A DNA stretch of 42,452 nucleotides, taken from NCBI RefSeq assembly GCF_004614165.1, contig NZ_SPVG01000189.1, forward strand, positions 1-42,452, read 5' to 3'. Made by a program: the position numbers and the translations under genes. How positions within the stretch are numbered: the first letter of the stretch is position 1; each line of letters starts with the position of its first letter. This DNA is from Duganella callida (lineage in GTDB: Bacteria; Pseudomonadota; Gammaproteobacteria; Burkholderiales; Burkholderiaceae_D). The notes beneath the pieces are model-generated. The model saw only the letters and a list, made by a program, of their open reading frames with translations, ran no database searches and was not told the DNA's origin. Of the stretch, positions 19,405 to 30,220 are shown piece by piece.

Positions 19405-20274
19405 TTATTTAAATACGACGGTCTTGTGACCGTTCTGCAGCACACGGTGCTCGACAAACCATTTCACCGCCCGCGCCAGCACCACGCACTCGACGTCGCG
19501 GCCGATTGCCGACAGCGTCTCGGCATCCATCGAATGGTCGACGCGCTCGACGTCCTGCTCGATGATCGGACCTTCATCCAGATCGCCGGTGACGAAGTGC
19601 GCGGTGGCGCCGATCAGCTTGACGCCGCGGTGATGCGCCTGCGCATACGGCTTGGCGCCCTTGAAGCTCGGCAGGAAGGAATGGTGGATATTGATCGCCT
19701 TGCCCTTCAGCGCTTCGCACAGGCCCGGCGACAGGATTTGCATGTAACGCGCCAGCACCACCAGGTCGATCTTGTGGGTTTTGATCAGCTCGATAATTTT
19801 GGCTTCCTGCGCCAGCTTGTCTTCCAGCGGTGCGCCGGTGGCCAGCGGCAGGTGGTGGAACGGGATATTGTAGCTGGCCGCCAGCTGGTAGAAGTCCATG
19901 TGATTCGACACGATGGCCGGGATCTCCACCGGCAGCAGGCCGCTCTTGTAGCGGAACAGCAAATCGTTCAGGCAGTGGCCGATCCTGGACACCATCAGCA
20001 TCACGCGCGGCTTGTAATGGGCGTCGCGCATTTCCCAGCTCAGCTGCATGTCTTCCGCCAGCAGGCCGAAGTCGGCGCGCAACAGATCGTCGTTGATCGT
20101 GCTGTCTTCACGCGCGAAGTGCACGCGCATGAAGAACAGCTGCGATTCGCTGTCGCCGAACTGGGCGGAATCGATGATGTTGCAACCATGGTCCGCCAAA
20201 AAGCCCGATACGCGATGAACGATGCCGCGCTGGTCCAGGCAAGAGAGGGTCAGAATGTACTCGGGATTGCTCAT
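19405..20274 (-). CDS. purU: Formyltetrahydrofolate deformylase
   Basis: Hydrolyses 10-formyl-THF to THF and formate, balancing one-carbon pools and supplying formate for purine synthesis. The 289-residue protein has an N-terminal ACT domain (YILTLSCLDQRGIVHRVSGFL) and a C-terminal formyl-transferase fold with the active-site INIHHSFLPSFKGAKPY and ATAHFVTGDLDEGPI segments (Asn, His and Asp catalytic residues). ATG 20274 gives the normal family length; an upstream TTG at 20298 would add eight residues. A good sigma-70 promoter lies 27 bases upstream of it. It is first in a group with yaeQ and the DUF1775 gene. Confidence 0.93.
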   Translation of the reverse strand: MSNPEYILTLSCLDQRGIVHRVSGFLADHGCNIIDSAQFGDSESQLFFMRVHFAREDSTINDDLLRADFGLLAEDMQLSWEMRDAHYKPRVMLMVSRIGHCLNDLLFRYKSGLLPVEIPAIVSNHMDFYQLAASYNIPFHHLPLATGAPLEDKLAQEAKIIELIKTHKIDLVVLARYMQILSPGLCEALKGKAINIHHSFLPSFKGAKPYAQAHHRGVKLIGATAHFVTGDLDEGPIIEQDVERVDHSMDAETLSAIGRDVECVVLARAVKWFVEHRVLQNGHKTVVFK

Positions 20275-20307
20275 GACTGCCGTGAGGAAGTGGGACAAAA
20301 GATGTCT

Positions 20308-20336
20308 ATTGTCTCACGGCTGGCCAGGGTTGACAA
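20308..20336 (-). promoter_or_regulatory. Sigma-70 promoter of purU
   Basis: On the minus strand the -35 is TTGTCA (20331-20336, 5/6 match) and the -10 is GACAAT (20308-20313, 4/6), separated by exactly 17 bases. The predicted start is near 20301, giving a 5' leader of about 27 bases. Confidence 0.6.
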
Positions 20337-20355
20337 AAAATCGAGCAGCGTTTCC

Positions 20356-21510
20356 CTAAGCAAACTTCAGCCAGCGCGAGCCCTGGCGGTGGCTTTCCAT
20401 CACCGCTTGCATGAAGCGCAGGCCGGCGACGCCGTCGTCCACGTCCGGCATGTCGCGCGCCGATTGCGGCACCGTCTGCCCCGCGTCGAGCGCGTGGATC
20501 TGCGCCGCCGCATCACGATACAGCTGCGCGAACGCTTCCAGATAGCCTTCCGGATGACCGGACGGCACCCGCGTGGCCGACACGGCCGCCGCGCTGCGCA
20601 CCCGGCCGCGCGTCAGGCGCTGCGCGCAACCGCCCTGCGGCGTCAGCCACAGTTCGTTCGGGTTTTCCTGATCGAAGCTGAGGCTGGCCTTGGTGCCGAA
20701 CACACGCAGGCGCAGGCCGTTTTCGCAGCCGGTCGCCATCTGGCTGCTCCACAACATGCCGCGTGCGCCGTTCGGATAGCGCAGCATCACCTGCACATGA
20801 TCGTCCAGCACGCGATTGGGGGTGAACGCGTGCAGCTCGGCCAGCACCTGATCCGGCTGGATGCCGCTGACATAGCCGGCCAGATGATGGGCGTGGCTGC
20901 CGATATCACCCAGACAGCCGTTCGGACCGGCGCGCCGCGGATCGTTGTGCCAGTTGTTGCGCTGGAATTCTTCGCTCTGATTGGCGGCCTCGGCCAACCA
21001 GTCCTGCGCGTACTCCACCTGCACCAGCCGCACTTCGCCGATCTCGCCGGCGGCGACCATGGCGCGCGCGTGGCGCACCATCGGATAGCCCGCGTAGACG
21101 TGGGTCAACGCGAACACCTTGTTTTGCCGGCGCGCCAGGGCCGCCAGCGCCTCACCCTCGGCCAGCGATATCGCCAGCGGCTTGTCGCAGATGACGTGGA
21201 TGCCGGCTTCCAGAAAGGCGGTCGCCATCGGCGCGTGCAGATAATTCGGGGTGACGATGGCCACCGCGTCGATGCCGTCCGCCCGCGCCGCCTCCACGCG
21301 TGCCATGGCCTGGTAGTCCGCATAGCTGCGCGCCGGGTCCAGCCGCAGACCGGCGGCGCTGGCCGCCGCGCGCTGCGCATTGCCGGACAGGCTGGCCGCG
21401 ACCAGTTCATAGCAATCGTCCAGCCGGCCGGCGATGCGGTGCACGGCGCCGATGAAGGCTCCCTCGCCACCGCCCACCATGCCCAGCCTTAGTCGTCGTG
21501 CTACCGCCAT
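20356..21510 (-). CDS. Gfo/Idh/MocA family sugar oxidoreductase
   Basis: A 384-residue NAD(P)-dependent dehydrogenase, cytoplasmic. The N-terminal Rossmann fold shows GMVGGGEGAFIG, followed by VAIVTPNYLHAP, the catalytic-Lys motif CDKPLA, and the C-terminal-domain motif GDIGSHAHHLAGY (Asp and His as in inositol dehydrogenases). Relatives oxidise or reduce sugars, inositols or their 3-keto forms. It is the last gene of the sugar cluster, starting one base after the preceding stop, with GGAG as ribosome site. A late position after the ABC importer and the TIM-barrel gene suggests the final redox step on the imported compound. Confidence 0.9.
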   Translation of the reverse strand: MAVARRLRLGMVGGGEGAFIGAVHRIAGRLDDCYELVAASLSGNAQRAAASAAGLRLDPARSYADYQAMARVEAARADGIDAVAIVTPNYLHAPMATAFLEAGIHVICDKPLAISLAEGEALAALARRQNKVFALTHVYAGYPMVRHARAMVAAGEIGEVRLVQVEYAQDWLAEAANQSEEFQRNNWHNDPRRAGPNGCLGDIGSHAHHLAGYVSGIQPDQVLAELHAFTPNRVLDDHVQVMLRYPNGARGMLWSSQMATGCENGLRLRVFGTKASLSFDQENPNELWLTPQGGCAQRLTRGRVRSAAAVSATRVPSGHPEGYLEAFAQLYRDAAAQIHALDAGQTVPQSARDMPDVDDGVAGLRFMQAVMESHRQGSRWLKFA

Positions 21511-21511
21511 C

Positions 21512-22567
21512 TCAGTTCTCCAGTCCCATCAGTGCGCGCACCTGGCGCAGGTCGGCGCCGCTGCCGGCGAAATCGTCAAAGGCCCGCTCGGCCACGCGGA
21601 TGATGTGGCTGCGGATGAAGTCCGCGCCTTCGCGCGCGCCGTCTTCGGGATGCTTGAGCGCGCACTCCCATTCGAGCACCGCCCAGCCGGGGTAATCGTA
21701 TTGCGCCATTTTCGAGAAGATGGCCTTGAAATCGATCTGCCCGTCACCCAGCGAGCGGAAGCGCCCTGCCCGCTGCGTCCAGCCCTGATAACCGCCGTAG
21801 ACGCCCTGCCGCCCGTCCGGCCTGAACTCGGCATCCTTGACGTGAAACGCCTTGATGCGCTCATGGTAAATGTCGATGAAGGCCAGGTAATCCAGCTGCT
21901 GCAGCACGAAGTGGCTGGGATCGTACAGAATGCTGGCGCGCTGGTGGCCGCCCACCGCGTCGAGAAAACGTTCGAAGGTGACGCCATCGTACAGGTCCTC
22001 GCCCGGATGCAGCTCGTAGCACAGGTCGACGCCGGCATCCTCGAAGGCGTTCAGGATGGGCAGCCAGCGCCGTCCCAGTTCCGCAAACGCTTCCTCCACC
22101 AGCCCGGCCGGACGCTGCGGCCACGGATACAGATAAGGCCAGGCCAGCGCGCCGGAAAAGCTGGCGTGCGCGGTCAGCCCCAGCCGGCGCGAGGCGCGCG
22201 CGGCGCGTTGCAGCTGGTCGGTCGCCCAAGCCTGGCGCGCCGCCGGATTGCCCCGCACCTGCGCCGCGGCGAAGCCGTCGAACAGCGCATCGTAGGCCGG
22301 ATGCACCGCCACCAGCTGTCCCTGCAGATGGGTTGACAGCTCGGATATCTGCAAGCCGTGCGATGCCAGCAGACCGCTGATATCGTCGCAATACGCCTGA
22401 CTGTCGGCCGCCAGTTCGAGGTCGAACAACCGCTTGTCGCACGGCAGCTGGATGCCCTGGTAGCCCAGCCCCGCGGCCCAGCCGGCCAGGTTGGCCAGGT
22501 TGTCGAACGGGACGTCATTGCCCATGAACTGCGCCAGGAAGATGGCCGGCCCCTTGATGGTTTTCAT
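21512..22567 (-). CDS. Sugar phosphate isomerase/epimerase-like TIM barrel, cytoplasmic
   Basis: A 351-residue AP-endonuclease-2/xylose-isomerase-like barrel without a signal peptide. Metal-binding candidates follow the family order: Glu in CYELHPGED, Asp in LYDPSHF, His in AFHVKDAEF and Glu in VLEWECAL. Members include sugar isomerases, epimerases, inosose dehydratase (IolE) and enzymes acting on 3-keto-glycosides, so the reaction cannot be fixed. It pairs with the Gfo/Idh/MocA gene one base downstream, an association frequent in inositol and keto-sugar catabolism. It starts 12 bases after the binding-protein gene. Confidence 0.87.
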   Translation of the reverse strand: MKTIKGPAIFLAQFMGNDVPFDNLANLAGWAAGLGYQGIQLPCDKRLFDLELAADSQAYCDDISGLLASHGLQISELSTHLQGQLVAVHPAYDALFDGFAAAQVRGNPAARQAWATDQLQRAARASRRLGLTAHASFSGALAWPYLYPWPQRPAGLVEEAFAELGRRWLPILNAFEDAGVDLCYELHPGEDLYDGVTFERFLDAVGGHQRASILYDPSHFVLQQLDYLAFIDIYHERIKAFHVKDAEFRPDGRQGVYGGYQGWTQRAGRFRSLGDGQIDFKAIFSKMAQYDYPGWAVLEWECALKHPEDGAREGADFIRSHIIRVAERAFDDFAGSGADLRQVRALMGLEN

Positions 22568-22579
22568 GCTCGGCTCCTG

Positions 22580-23530
22580 TCAGTAAGGCGAATCGGCGAA
22601 ATAGAATTGCTTGGCGTTGTCGCGCGTGATCAGCGTCGACGGGATGATGGTCTTGGCCGGCAGCGCTTCGCCTTTCAGGCGCGCGGTGGCGGTCATCTTG
22701 ATGGCGTCGTAAATGAACTTCGGCGAGTACGAAACATCTGCCTGCACCAGCTTGTCGCCATCGATGATCTTCTTGACCGCGCCCTTGGAACCGGCGCCGC
22801 CGAACACTTCCTTGATATCGGTACGCTTGGCTTGCTCGATGGCTTTCACCACGCCGATCGCCATGTCGTCATCGGCCGCCCACACCGCGTCGATCTGCTT
22901 GAAACGGGTCAGATAATCCTGCATGACCTTGAAGGCGTCGTCGCGATTCCAGTTGCCGTACTTGGTGTCCAGCACCTTGATGCCGGGATAAGCTTTCAGC
23001 GCGGCGTTGAAGGCTTCGATGCGCTCGTTGTCGAGCGTGCTCGGCATGCCGCGCAACACCACGATATTGCCCTTGCCGCCCAGCTTCTTGCCCAGGTACT
23101 CGGCCGGCAGCTTGCCGAAAGCGGTGTTATCGCCCGCCACGTAGGCATTCTGCGCGGACGGGTTGGTCAGGCCGCGGTCCACCACGGTGACATACACGCC
23201 CTTGTTCTTCAGCTGCGCCACCGGCTGCGTCAGCGAAGCCGATTCCAGCGGAAAGATCACCAGCGTATTGATCTTGTTCACCACCAGCATGTCCTGCAAC
23301 TGGTTGGCCTGTTCCGGCGTGCTGGCCGCCGTCTTGATGATGACCTTCAGCGTGGGATTCGCGGCTTCCAGCTCCTTCTTGGCCTGGTTGGCCCACCAGA
23401 CGATGCCGCCGGTGAAGCCGTGCGTCGCGGTCGGAATCGCCACGCCCAGCGTGACCTTTTCGGCCGCGACGGCGCCGCCGGCGACCAGCGCCAGCAGACA
23501 GGCGCCGGCAAGACGTTTCATCGAAATCAT
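22580..23530 (-). CDS. ABC sugar transporter substrate-binding protein (RbsB-like)
   Basis: A 316-residue periplasmic binding protein of the ribose/galactose class. The signal peptide covers residues 1 to about 22 (ending VAA). The mature part opens with [15 protein letters not shown], and continues with [25 protein letters not shown] and [15 protein letters not shown], all standard for Peripla_BP_4 proteins. The ligand is likely a sugar, cyclitol or oxidised sugar. AAAGGA precedes the ATG by 9 bases. It follows the permease gene by 24 bases. Confidence 0.92.
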   Translation of the reverse strand: MISMKRLAGACLLALVAGGAVAAEKVTLGVAIPTATHGFTGGIVWWANQAKKELEAANPTLKVIIKTAASTPEQANQLQDMLVVNKINTLVIFPLESASLTQPVAQLKNKGVYVTVVDRGLTNPSAQNAYVAGDNTAFGKLPAEYLGKKLGGKGNIVVLRGMPSTLDNERIEAFNAALKAYPGIKVLDTKYGNWNRDDAFKVMQDYLTRFKQIDAVWAADDDMAIGVVKAIEQAKRTDIKEVFGGAGSKGAVKKIIDGDKLVQADVSYSPKFIYDAIKMTATARLKGEALPAKTIIPSTLITRDNAKQFYFADSPY

Positions 23531-23554
23531 GTTGTTTCCTTTGTGTAGAAAGAG

Positions 23555-24533
23555 TTAGCGGCGGCCGCGCTGCATGAACGCGACGGCGATGATCACCACG
23601 CCCTGCACGGCGGCATTCAGGTGCACGCTGATGATGCTGGTCAGGTTGACGATGTTGCCGATCACGGACAGCAGGATTGCACCCACCACGGTGCCGAGGA
23701 TGCGGCCCGAACCGCCCTTCAGCGAAGTGCCGCCGACCACCACGGCGGCAATCGCCTCCAGCTCCCACAGGATGCCGGTGGTCGGCGTGGCCGAGCCCAG
23801 GCGCGGCACGTACAGGATGGTGGCGATCGCCACGCAGACACCCAGCAGCAGATAAGTCCAGACCTTGACGCGGTCGACCCGGATCGCCGCGTAGCGCGCC
23901 ACCTGCTCGTTGGAGCCGATGGCCTGCACATGCGCACCGAAGGCGGTGCGGTTGAGGATCACCGCGCCGCCGGCCGCCACCAGCAGGAAGATCCACACCG
24001 GGATGGGCACGCCCAGCACGCTCTGGTAGTAGACCGGGCTGTAGACATCGGCCACGCCGCTTTCCAGCGTCAGCGCGCCGCCGTCGGACAGCCAGGTCAG
24101 CGTGGCGCGGAAAATGCCCAGCGTTCCCAGCGTGACGATGAACGGTTCGATGCGGCCGCGTGTGACCAGCACGCCATGTGCGCCGCCCAGCACGCCGCCG
24201 AGCAGCAGCGCCAGCGCCACGCCCAGCAACACCGTCGCCATGGGGCCGAGCGGCTGGGCGGCGCCGGCCGCCGCGTTCATCAGCACGATCATGGCGCCGG
24301 CGATCAGCGCCGCCATCGAGCCGACCGACAGGTCGATGCCGCCGGAGACGATCACGAAGGTCATGCCGACCGCGATGATGCCGATGAAGGCGGTGCGCGT
24401 CAGCACGTTCATCAGGTTGTCGATGGTGGCGAAGTCGGGATTCAGCAGGCCGCCGGCGATGCACAGCAGGATCAGCGCCAGCACCGGGCCATAGCCACGC
24501 AGGCGCGTCAGCAGCGGTACAGCGAGCGGAAGT

Positions 24534-24556
<23 letters not shown>
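23555..24556 (-). CDS. ABC sugar transporter permease (RbsC-like)
   Basis: A 333-residue inner-membrane protein with about eight to ten hydrophobic segments. [18 protein letters not shown] is the RbsC/XylH signature, and [26 protein letters not shown] is the characteristic cytoplasmic-loop region touching the ATPase. A single permease gene means a homodimer. The start ATG overlaps the end of the ATPase gene by 23 bases, so the two are translationally coupled; an internal start is possible because no good ribosome site precedes this ATG. Confidence 0.92.
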
Positions 24557-26024
<1,468 letters not shown>

Positions 26025-26032
26025 GAACGTCC

Positions 26033-26881
26033 TTATTGCGCCGGCGTCTTGGCCAGCACCGCCTGCAAGCCGCGCATCGATGCCGCCACCGTTTCCAGCT
26101 GCCCCATGCCGTTCGGATATTCCTCCTGCTCGATGATGATCCACTCTGTGCCGCCGACCTTGCGTACCGCCTTGGTCAGGCCGACCCAGTCGGTGCGGTC
26201 CTGGCCGATGATGGGCGTGCCGCTCGCGCCCTTGGCGAACTTGGCCTTGAAGTGCGTGGTCACGGTGCGGCCAGGATATTTATCGACGTAATACACCGGA
26301 TCCTGGCCAGCGTAGGTGGTCCAGCCCACGTCCTGCTGCAGGATGAAGTTGTTCGGCGTATTCTTCGCCAGCAGGTCCCAGTTGGTCTGGTCTTTCTGGC
26401 CCAGCATTTCCTGCTCGTGGTTGTGATAGCCGAGCTGCATTCCCTGCCCGGCCAGTTTGGCCGAGACGGCGCTCAGCTCCTTCGCCAGATCGGCCGATCC
26501 TTCCTTGCTGGCGCCGCGCTTGTCCATGGAGATGATCAGGCGATTGCAGCCCAGCGTGCGGTAGAAATCGGTGGTGGCCTTGAAATTGGCGGCATCCAGC
26601 TTATCCACGTGCATGTGCGCGCCCGCGCACTGCAGGCCGGTTTTCTTCATGAAAACGGCCAGACCGACCGGGTCCGACTGGTATTTGCCGAACTCGCCGG
26701 CAAACTCCACGCCCTGAAAGCCCAGCCCCGCCAGCTTGGTCAGCGTGCCCTCGAAGTCCTGCTTGATTTCATCCTTTACCGACCACAGCTGCACCGCCAG
26801 GCGCGGGCTGGTGGCCGCCTGGGAGGCCGTCGCGGCCAGCATCAGGGCCAGTGCCAGGGCATTGCGTTTGGTTGCGTTCAT
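26033..26881 (-). CDS. Exported sugar phosphate isomerase/epimerase-like TIM barrel
   Basis: A 282-residue xylose-isomerase-like barrel with a clear Sec signal peptide (MNATKRNALALALMLAATAS, cleavage after QAA). Candidate metal ligands are Glu in GVEFAGEFG, the HNHEQE segment, Asp in LQQDVGW, His in THFKAKF and Glu in IIIEQEEYP. A periplasmic location is unusual for sugar isomerases. It suggests action on a glycoside or its oxidised form outside the cytoplasm, next to the GMC dehydrogenase encoded just upstream (9-base gap). Family members of this kind have been linked to cleavage or epimerisation of 3-keto-glycosides; here that is an inference. ATG 26887 is an alternative start. Confidence 0.87.
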   Translation of the reverse strand: MNATKRNALALALMLAATASQAATSPRLAVQLWSVKDEIKQDFEGTLTKLAGLGFQGVEFAGEFGKYQSDPVGLAVFMKKTGLQCAGAHMHVDKLDAANFKATTDFYRTLGCNRLIISMDKRGASKEGSADLAKELSAVSAKLAGQGMQLGYHNHEQEMLGQKDQTNWDLLAKNTPNNFILQQDVGWTTYAGQDPVYYVDKYPGRTVTTHFKAKFAKGASGTPIIGQDRTDWVGLTKAVRKVGGTEWIIIEQEEYPNGMGQLETVAASMRGLQAVLAKTPAQ

Positions 26882-26890
26882 CGTCATTCC

Positions 26891-28630
26891 TTAAATAGTG
26901 CCAAGCTTGAGTTGATCGACTGCGTAGGCGCAGGCGCGGGCGGTGATCGCCATGAAAGTCAGCGACGGGTTTTGCCAGGCGCCGGAGCACATGCTGGCGC
27001 CATCGGTCACGAACAGATTGGGCACGTCGTGCGACTGGTTGTGGCCGTTCAGCATGGAGGTGCGCGGGTCGCGTCCCATGCGCGCCGTGCCCATTTCATG
27101 GATGGACAGGCCCGGCGCCCATTCGTCCAGCGGCTTGATGGATTTCCTGACGTCCTTGACGCCCAGCGATTCCAGGATGTTGGCGGCGGTATCGGCCATG
27201 TCTTCGCGCATCCTGTGATCGTTGTCCGAATAGGTACAGTCGATGTGCAACTGCGGCATGCCCCATTTGTCCTTTTTGGTCGGATGCAGGCTGACCATGT
27301 TTTCGTAGCGCGGCAGCATCTCGCCCTGGCCGGACAGGCCGAAGTGCCACGGCCCTGGCTTGCGTATCATGGCCTTGTAGTCCTTGCCGAAGCCGGGCCT
27401 GGAACCCCGCTCGTGCCAGCCCTCGCGCGAGGCGCCGCCCGACAGCGCATAGCCGCGCAGGAACTTGGGATGCTGGTCCACCACGTTGCGGAAACGCGGA
27501 ATGTACGGCGCGGTCGGCCGGCGGCCCGAGTAATAATCGTTCTCGTAGCCTTCGACCCGGCCGTAGGCGCCGGCGGCGAACAGGTGGTCCATCAGGTAGT
27601 GGCCCAGCACGCCGGACGAGTTGCCCAGCCCGGTCGGGAACGCTTCGGAAGTCGAGTTCAGCAACACCTGCGTGCTGCCCAGGGTCGAAGCGCACAGGAA
27701 CACCACTTTCGCATGGAACTCGCGCGTTTCCATGGTCTCCGCATCGATCACGCGCACGCCGGTGGCGCGGTTGGTCTTCGGGTCGTACAGCACGCTGTGC
27801 ACGATGGCATTGGTGGCGATGCTCAGCCTTCCGGTGGCCGCCGCTGCCGGCAGGGTCGAACTCTGGGTCGAGAAATATGCTCCGAAGGAACAGCCGCGCT
27901 GGCACATGCTGCGCGCCTGGCAACTGCCACGGCCCAGCTCCAGTTGCGCCGCCGTCGGCTGGGTCAGGTGGGCGCAGCGGCCCATGATCATGCGCGCCGG
28001 CGCGAAGGCGGCGTCGAATTTCTTCTTCATGGCCGCTTCGACCGTGTTGAATTCGAACGGCGGCAGGAATTCGCTGTCCGGCAGCACCGCCAGGTTCTCG
28101 CGCGCGCCGCTGATGCCGACATGCTTTTCGACGTGGCTGTACCACGGCGCCAGGTCGGTGTAGCGGATCGGCCAGTCGACGCCGTGGCCATCCCTGGCGT
28201 TGGCGCCGAAATCGAGGTCGCTCCAGCGGTAGGACTGGCGCGCCCACATCAGCGACTTGCCGCCCAGCTGGTTGCCGCGTATCCAGCTGAACGGGCGGCC
28301 GTCCGGCGTGCTGTACGGCATGTCGCGGTCATTGTTGAAGAAGTGCTTGGTGTGGTCGTCGAAGGCATAGCACTTGCGCTGCTCGAAGAACTGCTCCCGC
28401 TGCAGCTTTTCATCGACCAGGCCGCGGTTCGGCAAGGTCCAGTCGTCGACGCCTTCGCCGATGTAGTCGCTGCGGTGCTCGACCGGGCGGCCGCGTTCGA
28501 CCATCAGCGTGCGCAGGCCGCGCTCGCACAATTCCTTGGCGGCCCAGCCGCCGGTGATGCCGGAGCCGACCACGATGGCGTCGAACACCTCGGCGCTCTG
28601 CTTGATGTAGAAGGACGAAATCTGGCTCAT
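26891..28630 (-). CDS. GMC family oxidoreductase (sugar/gluconate dehydrogenase flavoprotein subunit type)
   Basis: A 579-residue FAD enzyme. The dinucleotide-binding motif GSGITGGWAAKELCERG lies near residues 18-35 and the conserved GMC segments follow. A Cys-rich stretch CQARSMCQRGCSFGAYF resembles that of gluconate and glucose 3-dehydrogenase flavoproteins. The catalytic His lies in SIHEMGTARMG and Asn in WQNPSLTFMA near the C-terminus. It has no signal of its own, and is probably exported folded with the subunit-3 partner encoded one base upstream. It would pass electrons to a c-type cytochrome. ATG 28630 is chosen where the homologous N-terminus begins. Confidence 0.92.
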   Translation of the reverse strand: MSQISSFYIKQSAEVFDAIVVGSGITGGWAAKELCERGLRTLMVERGRPVEHRSDYIGEGVDDWTLPNRGLVDEKLQREQFFEQRKCYAFDDHTKHFFNNDRDMPYSTPDGRPFSWIRGNQLGGKSLMWARQSYRWSDLDFGANARDGHGVDWPIRYTDLAPWYSHVEKHVGISGARENLAVLPDSEFLPPFEFNTVEAAMKKKFDAAFAPARMIMGRCAHLTQPTAAQLELGRGSCQARSMCQRGCSFGAYFSTQSSTLPAAAATGRLSIATNAIVHSVLYDPKTNRATGVRVIDAETMETREFHAKVVFLCASTLGSTQVLLNSTSEAFPTGLGNSSGVLGHYLMDHLFAAGAYGRVEGYENDYYSGRRPTAPYIPRFRNVVDQHPKFLRGYALSGGASREGWHERGSRPGFGKDYKAMIRKPGPWHFGLSGQGEMLPRYENMVSLHPTKKDKWGMPQLHIDCTYSDNDHRMREDMADTAANILESLGVKDVRKSIKPLDEWAPGLSIHEMGTARMGRDPRTSMLNGHNQSHDVPNLFVTDGASMCSGAWQNPSLTFMAITARACAYAVDQLKLGTI

Positions 28631-28631
28631 G

Positions 28632-29195
28632 TCAGATGGCCCAGGTGCGGGTGGTGTCACGGACCGGGACATTGCCCTTGAACCCGCCGGGCACCGGCAG
28701 ATAGGCCAGTTCGCGCGTGGCGCCGGCTTCCGAGGTGTAATACGCGAACAGGGTGTAGGACTTGAGCTGGCGGAAAAACCGCTGATCCTGCGCGCCGAAC
28801 GGCGCCTTGCCGTCGTCCAGCGCATGCAGCAGCGCCACCTGCCGGCTGGCCGGCAGGGCGGCGAAGCGCTGGCCCGCCTGCGCATCGAGACGCGCCAGCC
28901 CGGCGAGGAAGTCACGCTGCTGCGCTTCGGTGCCGCAGGCCAGCAGCAGATGGCTGATGGTGCGGTGCGCGCCGACCGCCAGCGCGCCGGGCGTGTCGGT
29001 GGCCGGAATGATGTGATCGACCAGCACGCCGGTCAGCGCCAGCGCGTCGCCATTCAGCAGGCCGGGCGCCATCGACGGGTCGCTGGCCTGCGCCAGCGCC
29101 GCCAGGGCGTCGCCGGAGATTGCCACGCCAGTCAGCGCGGCCAGTTTGATGAGAGCGGCTCTGCGGCCGTGTGCCTCTCGTTCGGTATGCAACAT
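28632..29195 (-). CDS. Gluconate 2-dehydrogenase subunit 3 family protein, Tat-like signal
   Basis: A 187-residue small subunit of the GMC dehydrogenase complex. The N-terminus carries HGRRAALIKLAALTGVAISG, a twin-arginine-like signal, through which the cofactor-loaded GMC subunit would be carried across the membrane. ALTGVLVDHIIPATDTPGA is the hallmark of the subunit-3 family. A very strong ribosome site, GGAGGAG, sits six bases before ATG 29195. It is 23 bases downstream of the regulator gene and one base before the GMC gene. The cytochrome c third subunit normally found with this pair is absent here. Confidence 0.9.
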   Translation of the reverse strand: MLHTEREAHGRRAALIKLAALTGVAISGDALAALAQASDPSMAPGLLNGDALALTGVLVDHIIPATDTPGALAVGAHRTISHLLLACGTEAQQRDFLAGLARLDAQAGQRFAALPASRQVALLHALDDGKAPFGAQDQRFFRQLKSYTLFAYYTSEAGATRELAYLPVPGGFKGNVPVRDTTRTWAI

Positions 29196-29218
29196 GTCTC
29201 CTCCAGGAATCGATGCGT

Positions 29219-30064
29219 TCAACTGCTCCTTCGGACCGTCCCCACCCGCCCGGAGGCGATCAGGGACAGCTGATACTGTTTGGGCGTGATGCCGACCACG
29301 CTGCGGAAAATTTTGGTGAAATAGCTCTGTCCGCCGAACCCGGTGGCCAGCGCCACGCGCGCGATGCTCTGCGAGCTTGGCAGCAGACGGCAGGCTTCGT
29401 GGATCTTCATGCGCAGGATGTACTGCTTGGGCGTCAGCGAAAAATGCTGCTTGAACTTGCGCTCGAAGGTGGACAGCGACATGCACGACAGGCTGGCCAG
29501 GTGTTCGATGCTGATGTCCTCGGTCAGATGCGCCTGCAGGTATTCGATGCAGCTCTTGAACACGTGGAACGGCGCCATCGCCTCCTGCGAGCGCTCGGCG
29601 TCGCGGCTGAAGCCTTCCACGCCGACGATCTCGCCATGGCGGTCGCGCAGTGGCGCCTTGGTGGTGAACAGCCAGGTCAGCGCGCCGTTGTTGCCGTCGA
29701 TGACTTCCAGCTTGTTCTTGACGGCCACGCCGCTGTCCATCACCTCCAGGTCGTCGGCGCGGATGCGGTCGGCGATATCGTGGCGGAAAAAGTCATGGTC
29801 GGAGCGGCCGATCACGCTGGCGACGCCGTGCTGCTGCTGCAGCAGCCGGTTGCCCCAGACAAACTGGCCGGCGCGGTTCTTGGCGAAATAATAGGTATCC
29901 TGCAGATCGTCGAACAGCACGCTGGGGGTGGAAATGCCGTGGCGCTGGAAAAACTCGGCGCAATCGGCGGCGGAGGCGGCCTGCCCCTTCGAATTTTGGC
30001 CATTTTCCGCTTCCGGGTCGGCGCATGCCACTGCCATCCCCATCCCGATCACCCTGGTGCTCAT
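29219..30064 (-). CDS. PAS-domain AraC family transcriptional regulator
   Basis: A 281-residue one-component regulator. A PAS-like sensor domain (about residues 45-155: YYFAKNRAGQFVWGN, GRSDHDFF, VEGFSRDA) precedes an AraC DNA-binding domain (about 170-270) with two helix-turn-helix motifs (ISIEHLASLSCMSLSTFERKF and ATGFGGQSYFTKIFRSVVG). PAS domains bind small ligands or redox cofactors, so it could sense the substrate or redox state. It is the first gene of the minus-strand cluster and divergent from the CurA-like reductase, so it likely controls one or both. ATG 30064 is chosen; the longer frame runs antisense over the neighbour. Confidence 0.87.
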   Translation of the reverse strand: MSTRVIGMGMAVACADPEAENGQNSKGQAASAADCAEFFQRHGISTPSVLFDDLQDTYYFAKNRAGQFVWGNRLLQQQHGVASVIGRSDHDFFRHDIADRIRADDLEVMDSGVAVKNKLEVIDGNNGALTWLFTTKAPLRDRHGEIVGVEGFSRDAERSQEAMAPFHVFKSCIEYLQAHLTEDISIEHLASLSCMSLSTFERKFKQHFSLTPKQYILRMKIHEACRLLPSSQSIARVALATGFGGQSYFTKIFRSVVGITPKQYQLSLIASGRVGTVRRSS

Positions 30065-30220
30065 CGCATTCCGCCATTCGCTAGTCAGGCGATGATGGTA
30101 GCACCAGCAACAATGCCTAAGTATTAAAAAATCGGAAAAATTTATAACAAAATCGGCAAGCGTGAATAAAGCGCACGGACGTACTTTTTTAGGTATGATG
30201 AGGATTACAAGGAGGAGACT
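30065..30220. promoter_or_regulatory. Divergent promoter region between regulator/sugar cluster and CurA-like reductase
   Basis: This 156-base gap is much more AT-rich than its surroundings. On the plus strand TATGAT (about 30193-30198) is a plausible -10 for the reductase gene, which has a near-perfect AAGGAGGAG ribosome site. On the minus strand TTGTTA followed 18 bases later by TAATAC could serve the regulator. Binding sites for the PAS-AraC protein would be expected here, but I cannot define one. Confidence 0.5.
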
